From Hetaerina americana (lineage: Eukaryota > Arthropoda > Insecta > Odonata > Calopterygidae): DNA of 64,000 bases. This document shows, piece by piece, positions 1 through 10,874 of the stretch (position 1 is its first letter; each line of letters starts with the position of its first letter). Under the pieces are notes generated by a model, which was not told where the DNA came from, ran no database searches, and saw only the letters and a program-made list of their open reading frames with translations. The stretch lies in assembly GCA_022747635.1 (NCBI GenBank), contig JAKTNV010000613.1:34219-98218 (forward strand). The letters run 5' to 3'. The translations under genes and the position numbers were made by a program.

Positions 1-439
1 TTGTTTGATTTGTGTCAAGTGAGATTTTCACCTAGAACCCAAAGGGGCGGGATTGGCACTTTTCATGGAAAAATGTGAAAAATTAAATTTTCTAAAAATG
101 AAATAAATGCCTTCTAAACACCTCAAACATTTACTCTAAACAGAAGATTGTTGTTTTTCGCAATATTTTGAGAAATTTGGGCTCTTTTAGTAACATTAAC
201 ACTTGCGCTGAAGCATCTTTTATGCTCATTTCTTGTCTTTCAGGATTAATTCTGGTTTTTATTTTGTTTATTTGATGAAAATAAACAACAATACACACCA
301 TGGAAACATTTTTGTTTGATTTGTGTCGAGTGAGATTTTCACCTAGAACCCAAAGTGGGGGGTATTGGCACTTTTCATGGAAAAATGTGAAAAATTAAAT
401 TTTCTAAAAATGAAATAAATGCCTTCTTAACACCTCAAA

Positions 440-525
440 CATTCACTCTATTGGCACTTTTCATGGAAAAATGTAAAAAATAAAATTTTCTAAAAATGAA
501 ATAAATGCCTTCTAAACACCTCAAA
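440..525. repeat. 86-bp monomer fragment, form 1
   Basis: The first 11 bases of a monomer (cattcactcta) run directly into ttggcac, normally found ~240 bp later, and continue to the monomer end. About 226 bp is skipped. The two parents share TA at the join (actcTAaaac and gggTAttggc), a 2-bp microhomology. The preceding monomer keeps its full tail here, so this is the undeleted form. Confidence 0.9.
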
Positions 526-3500
526 CATTCACTCTAAAACAGAAGATTGTTGTTTTTCGCAATATTTTTAGAAATTTGGGCTCTTTTAGTAAAATTAACA
601 CTTGCGCTGAAGCATCTTTTATGCTCATTTCATGTCTTTCAGGATTAATTCTGGGTTTTATTTTGTTTATTTGATGAAAATGAACATCAATACACACCAT
701 GGAAACATTTTTGTTTGATTTGTGTCAAGTGAGATTTTCACCTAGAACCCAAAGGGGGGGTATTGGCACTTTTCACGGAAAAATGTGAAAAATTAAATTT
801 TCTAAAAATATAATAAATGCCTTCTAAACACCTCAAACATTCACTATAAAACAGAAGATTGTTGTTTTTCTCAATATTTTTAGAAATTTGGGCTCTTTTA
901 GTAACATTAACACTTGGGCTGAAGCATCTTTTATGATCTTTTATTGTCTTTCAGGATTCATTCTGGGTTTTATTTTGTTTTTTTAGATGAAAATGAACAA
1001 CAATACACACCATGGAAACATTTTTGTTTGAATTGTGTTCAGGGAGATTTTCACCTAGAACCCAAAGGGGGGGGTATTGGCACTTTTCATGGAAAAATGT
1101 GAAAAATTAAATTTTCTAAAAATGAAATAAATGCCTTCTAAACACCTCAAACATTCACTCTAAAACAGAAGATTGTTGTTTTTCGCAATATTTTTAGAAA
1201 TTTGGGCTCTTTTAGTAACATTAACACTTTCTCTGAAGCAACTTTTATGCTCATTTCTTGTCCTTCAAGATTAATTCTGGGTTTTATTTTGTTTATTTGA
1301 TGAAAATGAACAACAATACACACCATGGAAACATTTTTGTTTGATTTGTGTCGAGTGAGATATTTACCTAGAACCCAAAGGGGGGGGTATTGGCACTTTT
1401 CATGGAAAAATGTGAAAAATTAAATTTTCTAAAAATGAAATAAATGCCTCCTAAACACCTCAAACATTCACTCTAAAACAGAAGATTGTTGTTTTTCACA
1501 ATATTTTTAGAAATTTGGGCTCTTTTAGTAACATTAAGACCCGGGTTGAAGCATCTTTTATGATCATTTATTGTCTTTCAGGATACATTCTGGGTTTTAT
1601 TTTGTTTATTTGATAAAAATGAACAACAATACACACCTTGGATACATTTTTGTTTGATTTGTGTCGAGTGAGAATTTCACTTAGAACCCAAAAGGGGGGT
1701 ATTGGCACTTTTCATGGAAAAATGTGAAAAATTAAATTTTCTAAAAATGAAATAAATGCCTTCTAAACACCTCAAACATACACTCTAAAACAAAAGATTG
1801 TTGTTTTTCGCAATATTTTTAGAAATTTGGGCTCTTTTAGTAACATTAACACTTTCTCTGAAGCAACTTTTATGCTCATATCTTGTCCTTCAAGATTAAT
1901 TCTTGATTTAATTTTGTTTATTTGATGAAAATGAACAACAATACACACCATGGAAACATTTTTGTTTGATTTGTGTCGAGTGATATTTTCACCTAGAACC
2001 CAAAGGGGGGAGGGTATTGGCACTTTCATGGAAAAATTTAAAAAATTAAATTTTCTAAAAATGAAATAAATGCCTTCTAAACACCTCAAACATTCACTCT
2101 AAAACAGAAGATTGTTGTTTTTCGCAATATTTTTAGAAATTTGGGCTCTTTTAGTAAAATTAACACTTGCGCTGAGGCATCTTTTATGCTCATTTCATTT
2201 CTTTCAGGATTAATTCTGGGTTGTATTTTGTTTATTTGATGAAAATGAACAACAATACACACCATGGAAACATTTTTGTTTGATTTATGTCAGGTGAGAT
2301 TTTCACCTAGAACCCAAAGGGGGGGTATTGGCACTTTTCATGGAAAAATGTGAAAAATTAAATTTTCTAAAAATGAAATAAATGCCTTCTAAACACCTCA
2401 AACATTCACTCTAAAACAGATGATTGTTGTTTTTCGCAATATTTTTAGAAATTTGGGCTCTTTTAGTAACATGAACACTTTCTCTGAAGCATCATTTATG
2501 CTAATTTCTTGTCTTTCAGGATTAATTCTGGGTTTTATTTTGTTTATTTGATGAAAATAAACAACAATACACACCATTGAAACATTTTAGATTGATTTGT
2601 TTCGAGTGAGATTTTCACCTAGAACCCAAAAGGGGGGGTATTGGCACTTTTCATGGAAAAATGAGAAAAATTAAATTTTCTAAAAATGAAATAAATGCCT
2701 TCTAAACACCTCAAACATTCACTCTAAAACAGAAGATTGTTGTTTTTCGCAATATTTTTAGAAATTTGGGCTCTTTTAGTAACATTAACACCTGGGCTGA
2801 AGCATCTTTTATGATCATTTATTGTCTCTCAGGATACATTCTGGGTTTTATTTTGTTTATTTGATGAAAATGAACAACAATACACACCTTGGATACATTT
2901 TTGTTTGATTTGTTTCGAATGGTATTTTCACCTAGAACCCAAAGGGGGGGTATTGGCACTTTTCATGGAAAAATGTGAAAAATTAAATTTTCTAAAAATG
3001 AAATAAATGCCTTCTAAACACCTCAAACATTCACTCTAAAACAGAAGATTGTTGTTTTTCGCAATATTTTTAGAAATTTGGGCTCTTTTAGTAACATTTA
3101 CACTTGCGCTGAATCATCTTTTATGATCATTTCTTGTCTTTCAGGATTAATTCTGGGTTTTACTTGTTTATTTTATGAAAATGAACAACAATACACACCA
3201 TGGAAACATATTTGTTTGATTTGTGTCAAGTGAGATTTTTACCTAGAACCCAAAGGGGGGGTATTGGCACTTTTCATGGAAAAATGTGAAAAATTAAATA
3301 TTCTAAAAATGAAATAAATGCCTTCTAAACACCTCAAACATTCACTCTAAAACAGAAGATTGTTGTTTTTCGCAATATTTTTAGAAATTTGGGCTCTTTT
3401 AGTAAAATTAACACTTGCGCTGAGGCATCTTTTATGCTCATTTCATTTCTTTCAGGATTAATTCTGGGTTTTATTTTGTTTATTTGATGAAAATGAACAA

Positions 3501-4502
3501 CAATACACACCATGGAAACATTTTTGTTTGATTTATGTCAAGTGAGATTTTCACCTAGAACCCAAAGGGGGGGGTATTGGCACTTTTCATGGAAAAATGT
3601 GAAAAATTAAATTTTCTAAAAATGAAATAAATGCCTTCTAAACACCTCAAACATTCACTCTAAAACAGAAGATTGTTGTTTTTCGCAATATTTTTAGAAA
3701 TTTGGGCTCTTTTAGTAACATTTACACTTGCGCTGAATCATCTTTTATGATCATTTCTTGTCTTTCAGGATTAATTCTGGGTTTTATTTGTTTATTTGAT
3801 GAAAATGAACACCAATACACACCATGGAAACATTTTTGTTTGATTTGTGCCGAGTGAGATTTTTACCTAGAACCCAAAGGGGGGGTATTGGCACTTTTCA
3901 TGGAAAAATGTGAAAAATTAAATTTTCTAAAAATGACATAAATGCCTTCGAAACACCTCAAACATTCACTCTAAAACAGAAGATTGTTGTTTTTCACAAT
4001 ATTTTTAGAAATTTGGGCTCTTTTAGTAACCATAAGACCTGGGCTGAAGCATCTTTTATGATCATTTATTGTCTTTCAGGATACATTCTGGGTTTTATTT
4101 TGTTTATTTGATAAAAATGAACAACAATACACACCTTGGATACATTTTTGTTTGATTTGTGTCGAGTGAGAATTTCAGCTAGAACCCAAAAGGGGGGTAT
4201 TGGCACTTTTCATGGAAAAATGTGAAAAATTAAATTTTCTAAAAATGAAATAAATGCCTTCTAAACACCTCAAACATACACTCTAAAACAAAAGATTGTT
4301 GTTTTTCGCAATATTTTTAGAAATTTGGGCTCTTTTAGTAACATTAACACTTTCTCTGAAGCAACTTTTATGCTCATATCTTGTCCTTCAAGATTAATTC
4401 TTGATTTTATTTTGTTTATTTGTTGAAAATTAACAACAATACACACCATGGAAACATTTTTGTTTGATTTGTGTCGAGTGATATTTTCACCTAGAACCCA
4501 AA

Positions 4503-4512
4503 GGGGGGGGGG
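4503..4512 (+). repeat. G homopolymer, longest allele of a per-monomer tract
   Basis: Every monomer has a G-run after aacccaaa. Here it is 10 G. Elsewhere it is usually 6-8 G, down to 3 G at about 5128 and in the M10q copies near 18636, 24397, 32914 and 36085, and sometimes interrupted (aaagtggggg, aaaggggtgg, ggggggaggg). The C-run lies always on the minus strand. Confidence 0.9.
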
Positions 4513-5208
4513 TATTGGCACTTTTCATGGAAAAATGAGAAAAATTAAATTTTCTAAAAATGAAATAAATGCCTTTTAAACACCTCAAACATTCACTCTA
4601 AAACAGAAGATTGTTGTTTTTCGCAATATTTTTAGAAATTTGGGCTCTTTTAGTAACATTTACACTTGCGCTGAATCATCTTTTATGATCATTTCTTGTC
4701 TTTCAGGATTAATTCTGGGTTTTATTTTGTTTATTTGATGAAAATGAACAACAATACACACCTTGGGTACATTTTTGTTTGATTTGTGTCGAGTGAGATT
4801 TTCACCTAGAACCCAAAGGGGGGGTTTTGGCACTTTTCATGGAAAAATGTGAAAAATTAAATTTTCTAAAAATGAAATAAATGCCTTCTAAACACCTCAA
4901 ACATTCACTCTAATACAGAAGATTGTTGTTTTTCGCAATATTTTTAGAAATTTGGGCTCTTTTAGTAACATTAACACTAACGCTGAATCATCTTTTATGC
5001 TCATTTCTTGTCTTTCAGGATTAATTCTGGGTTTTATTTGTTTATTTGATGAAAATGGACAACAATACACACCATGGAAACATTTTTGATTGATTTGTGT
5101 CGAGTGAGATTTTCACCTAGAACCCAAAGGGTATTGGCACTTTTCATGGAAAAATGTGAAAAATTAAATTTTGTAAAAATGAAATAAATGCCTTCTATAC
5201 ACATCAAA

Positions 5209-8200
5209 CATTCACTCTAAAACAGAAGATTGTTGTTTTTCGCAATATTTTTAGAAATTTGGGCTCTTTTAGTAACATTAACACTTTCTCTGAAGCAACT
5301 TTTATGCTCATTTCTTGTCCTTCAAGATTAATTCTGGGTTTTATTTTGTTTATTTGATGAAAATGAACAACAATACACACCTTGGATACATTTTTGTTTG
5401 ATTTGTGTCGAGTGAGATTTTCACCTAGAACCCAAGGGGGGGTATTGGCACTTTTCATGGAAAAATGTGAAAAATTAAATTTTCTAAAAATGAAATAAAT
5501 GCCTTCTAAACACATCAAACATTCACTCTAAAACAGAAGATTGTTGTTTTTCGCAATATTTTTAGTAATTTGGGCTCTTTTAGTAACATTAACACTTTCT
5601 CTGAAGCAACTTTTATGCTCATTTCTTGTCCTTCAAGATTAATTCTGGGTTTTATTTTGTTTATTTGATGAAAATGAACAACAATACACACCATGGAAAC
5701 ATTTTTGTTTGATTTGTGTCAAGTGAGATTTTCACCTAGAACCCAAAGGGGTGGTATTGGCACTTTTCATGGAAAAATGTGAAAAATTAAATTTTATAAA
5801 AATGAAATAAATGCCTTCTAAACACATCAAACATTCACTCTAAAACTGAAGATTGTTGTTTTTCGCAATATTTTTAGAGATTTGGGCTCTTTTAGTAACA
5901 TTAACACTTTCTCTGAAGCAATTTTTATGCTCATTTCTTGTCTTTCAGGATTAATTCTGGTTTTTATTTTGTTTATTTGATGAAAATAAACAACAATACA
6001 CACCATGGAAACATTTTTGTTTGATTTGTGTCGAGTGAGATTTTCACCTAGAACCCAAAGTGGGGGATATTGGCACTTTTCATGGAAAAATGTGAAAAAT
6101 TAAATTTTCTAAAAATGAAATAAATGCCTTCTAAACACCACAAACATTCACTCTAAAACAAAAGATTGTTGTTTTTCGCAATATTTTTAGAAATTTGGGC
6201 TCTTTTAGTAACATTAACACTTGCGCTGAAGCAACTTTTATGCTCATTTCTTGTCTTTCAGGATTAATTCTGGGTTTTATTTTGTTTATTTGATGAAAAT
6301 AAACAACAATACACACCATGGAAACATTTTTGTTTGATTTGTGTCGAGTGAGATTTTCACCTAGAACCCAAAGTGGGGGGTATTGGCACTTTTCATGGAA
6401 AAATGTGAAAAATTAAATTTTTTAAAAATGAAATAAATGCCTTCTAAACACCTCAAACATTCACTCTAAAACAGAAGATTGTTGTTTTTCGCAATATTTT
6501 TAGAAATTTGGGCTCTTTTAGTAACATTAACACTTGCGCTGAAGCATCTTTTATTCTCATTTCTTGTCTTTCAGGATTAATTCTGGTGTTTATTTTGTTT
6601 ATTTGATGAAAATAAACAACAATGCACACCATTGAAACATTTCTGTTTGATTTGTGTCGAGTGAGATTTTCACCTAGAACCCAAAGTGGGGGGTTTTGGC
6701 ACTTTTCATGGAAAAATGTGAAAAATTAAATTTTCTAAAAATGAAATAAATGCCTTCTAAACACCTCAAACATTCACTCTAAAACAGAAGATTGTTGTTT
6801 TTCGCAATATTTTTAGAAATTTGGGCTCTTTTAGTAACATTAACACTTTCTCTGAAGCAACTTTTATGCTCATTTCTTGTCCTTCAAGATTAATTCTGGG
6901 TTTTATTTTGTTTATTTGATGAAAATGAACAACAATACACACCTTGGATACATTTTTGTTTGATTTGTGTCGAGTGAGATTTTCACCTAGAACCCAAAGG
7001 GGGGGGTATTGGCACTTTTCATGGAAAAATGTGAAAAAATAAATTTTCTAAAAATGAAATAAATGCCTTCTAAACACATCAAACATTCACTCTAAAACAG
7101 AAGATTGTTGTTTTTCGCAATATTTTTAGAAATTTGGGCTCTTTTAGTAACATTAACACTTTCTCTGAAGCAATTTTTATGCTAATTTCTTGTCCTTCAA
7201 GATTAATTCTGGGTTTTATTTTGTTTATTTAATGAAAATGAACAACAATACACACCATGGAAACATTTTTGTTTGATTTGTGTCGAGTGAGATTTTCACC
7301 TAGAACCCAAATGGGGGGGTATTGGCTCTTTTCATGGAAAAATGTGAAAAATTAAATTTTCTAAAAATGAAATAAATGCCTTCTAAACACATCAAACATT
7401 CACTCTAAAACAGAAGATTGTTGTTTATCGCAATATTTTTAGAAATTTGGGCTCTTTAAGTAACATTAACACTTTTTCTGAAGCAACTTTTATGCTCATT
7501 TCTTGTCCTTCAAGATTAATTTTGGGTTTTATTTTGTTTATTTGATGAAAATGAACAACAATACACACCATGGAAACATTTTTGTTTGATTTGTGTCGAG
7601 TGAGATTTTCACCTAGAACCCAAAGGGGGGGGTATTGGCACTTTTCATTAAAAATTTGAAAAATTAAATTTTCTAAAAATGAAATAAATGCCTTCTAAAC
7701 AACTCAAACATTCACTCTAAAACAGAAGATTGTTGTTTTTCGCAATATTTTTAGAAATTTCGGCTCTTTTAGTAACATTAACACCTGGGCTGAAGCATCT
7801 TTTATGATCATTTATTGTCTTTCAGGATACATTCTGGGTTTTATTTTGTTTATTTGATGAAAATGAACAACAATACACACCTTGGATACATTTTTGTTTG
7901 ATTTGTGACGAGTGAGATTTTCACCTAGAACCCAAAGGGGGGGGTATTGGCACTTTTCATGGAAAAATGTGAAAAATTAAATTTTATAAAAATGAAATAA
8001 ATGCCTTCTAAACACCTCAAACATTCACTCTAAAACAGAAGATTGTTGTTTTTTGCAATATTTTTAGAAATTTGGGCTCTTATAGTAACATTAACACCTG
8101 GGCTGAAGCATCTATTATGATCTTTTTTTGTCTTTCAGGATTCATTCTGGGTTTTATTTTGTTTATTTGATGAAAATGAACAACAATACACACCTTGGAT

Positions 8201-9320
8201 ACATTTTTGTTTGATTTGTGTCTAGTGAGATTTTCACCTAGAACCCAAAGTGGGGGTATTGGCACTTTTCATGGAAAAATGTGAAAAATTAAATTTTCTA
8301 AAAATGAAATAAATGCCTTCTAAACACCTCAAACATTCACTCTAATACAGAAGATTGTTGTTTTTCGCAATATTTTTAGAAATTTGGGCTCTTTTAGTAA
8401 CATTAACACTCTCTCTGAAGCATCTTTTATGATCATTTATTGTATTTCAGGATACATTCTGGGTTTTATTTTGTTTATTTGATGAAAATGAACAACAATA
8501 CACACCTTGGATACATTTTTGTTTGATTTGTGTCGAGTGAGATTTTCACCTAGAACCCAAAGGGGGGGTATTGGCACTTTTCATGGAAAAATGTGAAAAA
8601 TTAAATTTTATAAAAATGAAATAAATGCCTTCTAAACACATCAAACATTCACTCTAAAACAGAAGATTGTTGTTTTTCGCAATATTTTTAGAAATTTGGG
8701 CTCTTTAAGTAACATTGACACTTTCTCTGAAGCAACTTTTATGCTCATTTCTTGTCCTTCAAGATTAATTCTGGGTTTTATTTTGTTTATTTGATGAAAA
8801 TGAACAACAATACACACCATGGGAACATTTTTGTTCGATTTGTGACAAGTGAGATTTTCACCTAGAACCGAAAGGGGTGGTATTGGCACTTTTCATGGAA
8901 AAATGTGAAAAATTAAATTTTATAAAAATGAAATAAATGCCTTCTCCACACCTCAAACATTCACTCTAAAACAGAAGATTGTTGTTTTTCGCAATATTTT
9001 TAGAAATTTGGGCTCTTTTAGTAACATTAACACTTGCGCTGAAGCAACTTTTATGCTCATTTCTTGTCCTTCAAGATGAATTCTGGGTTTTATTTTGTTT
9101 ATTTGATGAAAATGAACAACAATACACACCATGGAAACATTTTTGTTTGATTTGTGTCGAGTGAGATTTTCACCTAGAACCCAAAGGGGGGGCAATTTTC
9201 TAAAAATGAAATAAATGCCTTCTAAACACCTCAAACATTCACTCTATTGGCACTTTTCATGGAAAAATGTAAAAAATTAAATTTTGTAAAATTAAATAAA
9301 TGCCTTCTAAACACCTCAAA
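5209..9320. repeat. Sub-array 2: M1-rich
   Basis: Starts and variants: 5209 M1; 5520 M1; 5832 M1/M3 mosaic (M1 head tttctctgaagc, M3 tail ctggttttt and aataaac); 6145 M3-like with gaagcaac; 6458 M3; 6771 M1; 7084 M1; 7397 M1; 7709 M4 with cggctc; 8022 M4; 8334 M4-like with ctctctctg; 8646 M1; 8958 M1 with tgcgctg, then a fragment. M1 copies at 5209 and 6771 carry ccttggatac, an M4-type tail. Variant blocks are shuffled within single monomers here. Confidence 0.88.
9236..9320. repeat. Monomer fragment, form 2
   Basis: Same actctattggc join as at 440, but the preceding monomer also lost about 33 bp: its G-run is followed by caattttct near 9193. The fragment is 85 bp because of a local deletion (gtaaaattaaat). 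M10 follows. Confidence 0.9.
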
Positions 9321-9632
9321 CATTCACTCTAAAACAGAAGATTGTTGTTTTTCGCAATATTTTCAGAAATTTGGGCTCTTTTAGTAAAATTAACACTTGC
9401 GCTGAAGCATCTTTTATGCTCATTTCATGTCTTTCAGGATTAATTCTGGGTTTTATTTTGTTTATTTGATGAAAATGAACAACAATACACACCATGGAAA
9501 CATTTTTGTTTGATTTGTGTCAAGTGAAATTTTCACCTAGAACCCAAAGGGGGGGTATTGGCACTTTTCATGGAAAAATGTGAAAAATTAAATTTTCTAA
9601 AAATGAATTAAATGCCTTCTAAACACCTCAAA

Positions 9633-9945
9633 CATTCACTCTAAAACAGAAGATTGTTGTTTTTCGCAATATTTTTAGAAATTTGGGCTCTTTTAGTAAC
9701 ATTAACACTTTCTCTGAAGCAACTTTTATGCTCATTTCTTGTCCTTCAAGATTAATTCTGGGTTTTATTTTGTTTATTTGATGAAAATGAACAACAATAC
9801 ACACCATGGAAACATTTTTGTTTGATTTGTGTCGAGTGAGATTTTTACCTAGAACCCAAAGGGGGGGGTATTGGCACTTTTCATGGAAAAATGTGAAAAA
9901 TTAAATTTTCTAAAAATGAAATAAATGCCTCCTAAACACCTCAAA
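9633..9945. repeat. Representative monomer, variant M1
   Basis: A near-consensus 313-bp copy of the commonest variant. Landmarks by monomer position: start cattcactct at 1; CpG in ttcgcaat at 33-34; T/A tracts at roughly 10-bp spacing at 28-65; variant-defining region at 66-130 (tttctctgaagcaac, then ccttcaag); CCATGG at 172-177; second CpG in gtcgagtg near 201; run of 8 G at 229-236; dyad ttttc-atg-gaaaa at about 246-258; A-tract region 254-300; AATAAA in gaaataaatgcc near 288; end at cacctcaaa. M1 copies keep ccttcaag where most other variants have ctttcagg. Confidence 0.95.
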
Positions 9946-10570
9946 CATTCACTCTAAAACAGAAGATTGTTGTTTTTCACAATATTTTTAGAAATTTGGG
10001 CTCTTTTAGTAACATTAAGACCTGGGCTGAAGCATCTTTTATGATCATTTATTGTCTTTCAGGATACATTCTGGGTTTTATTTTGTTTATTTGATAAAAA
10101 TGAACAACAATACACACCTTGGATACATTTTTGTTTGATTTGTGTCGAGTGAGAATTTCACCTAGAACCCAAAAGGGGGGTATTGGCACTTTTCATGGAA
10201 AAATGTGAAAAATTAAATTTTCTAAAAATGAAATAAATGCCTTCTAAACACCTCAAACATACACTCTAAAACAAAAGATTGTTGTTTTTCGCAATATTTT
10301 TAGAAATTTGGGCTCTTTTAGTAACATTAACACTTTCTCTGCAGCAAGTTTTATGCTCATATCTTGTCCTTCAAGATTAATTCTTGATTTAATTTTGTTT
10401 ATTTGATGAAAATGAACAACAATACACACCATGGAAACATTTTTGTTTGATTTGTGTCGAGTGAGATTTTTACCTCGAACCCAAAGGGGGGGGTATTGGC
10501 ACTTTTCATGGAAAAATGTGAAAAATTAAATTTTCTAAAAATGAAATAAATGCCTTCTAAACACCTCAAA

Positions 10571-10874
10571 CATTCACTCTAAAACAGAAGATTGTTGTTT
10601 TTCACAATATTTTTAGAAATTTGGGCTCTTTTAGTAAAGACCTGGGCTGAAGCATCTTTTATGATCATTTGTCTTTCAGGATACATTCTGGGTTTTATTT
10701 TGTTTATTTGATAAAAATGAACAACAATACACACCTTGGATACATTTTTGTTTGATTTGTGTCGAGTGAGAATTTCACCTAGAACCCAAAAGGGGGGTAT
10801 TGGCACTTTTCATGGAAAAATGTGAAAAATTAAATTTTCTAAAAATGAAATAAATGCCTTCTAAACACCTCAAA
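10571..10874. repeat. Deletion-bearing M8 monomer
   Basis: This copy is 304 bp. It reads tagtaaagacctggg, so about 6 bases of the usual taacattaagacc are missing, and catttgtctttcag, lacking the tatt of catttattgtc. The two short deletions are about 40 bp apart in one monomer and were not seen together elsewhere. Confidence 0.8.

Larger units (their letters stand above)
1..5208. repeat. Sub-array 1: irregular mix
   Basis: Residual 127-bp monomer tail at 1-127. Monomer starts and variants: 128 M3; 526 M10 (with gaacatcaat); 838 M11; 1152 M1; 1465 M8; 1777 M2; 2091 M5; 2403 M6; 2716 M4; 3028 M7; 3339 M5; 3652 M7; 3963 M8; 4275 M2; 4590 M7; 4902 M7. An 86-bp fragment lies at 440-525. The order M8-M2 occurs twice. 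The M3, fragment, M10, M11, M1 order at 128-1464 matches the order at 20951-22285. The longest G-run seen in the window, 10 G, is at 4503-4512. Confidence 0.9.

Noticed and set aside
9661..9679. CENP-B box-like match around ttcgcaatatt
   Set aside because: The first half (TTCG, then A five bases later) fits, but the required CGGG is absent (TTTA instead); the match is no better than chance in a T-rich stretch.
9746..9770. Splice-acceptor-like ctttcag and donor-like gtgagat in most monomers
   Set aside because: Such short motifs are common in T-rich DNA and there is no open frame to join; no evidence of transcription.
9843..9860. tRNA-like B box on the minus strand (gggttctaggtg), suggesting a SINE origin
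   Set aside because: Only GGTTC agrees; the rest of the B box and a correctly spaced A box are missing.
9918..9927. AATAAA polyadenylation signals once or more per monomer on both strands
   Set aside because: The hexamer is expected by chance at ~70% A+T and no gene lies upstream.
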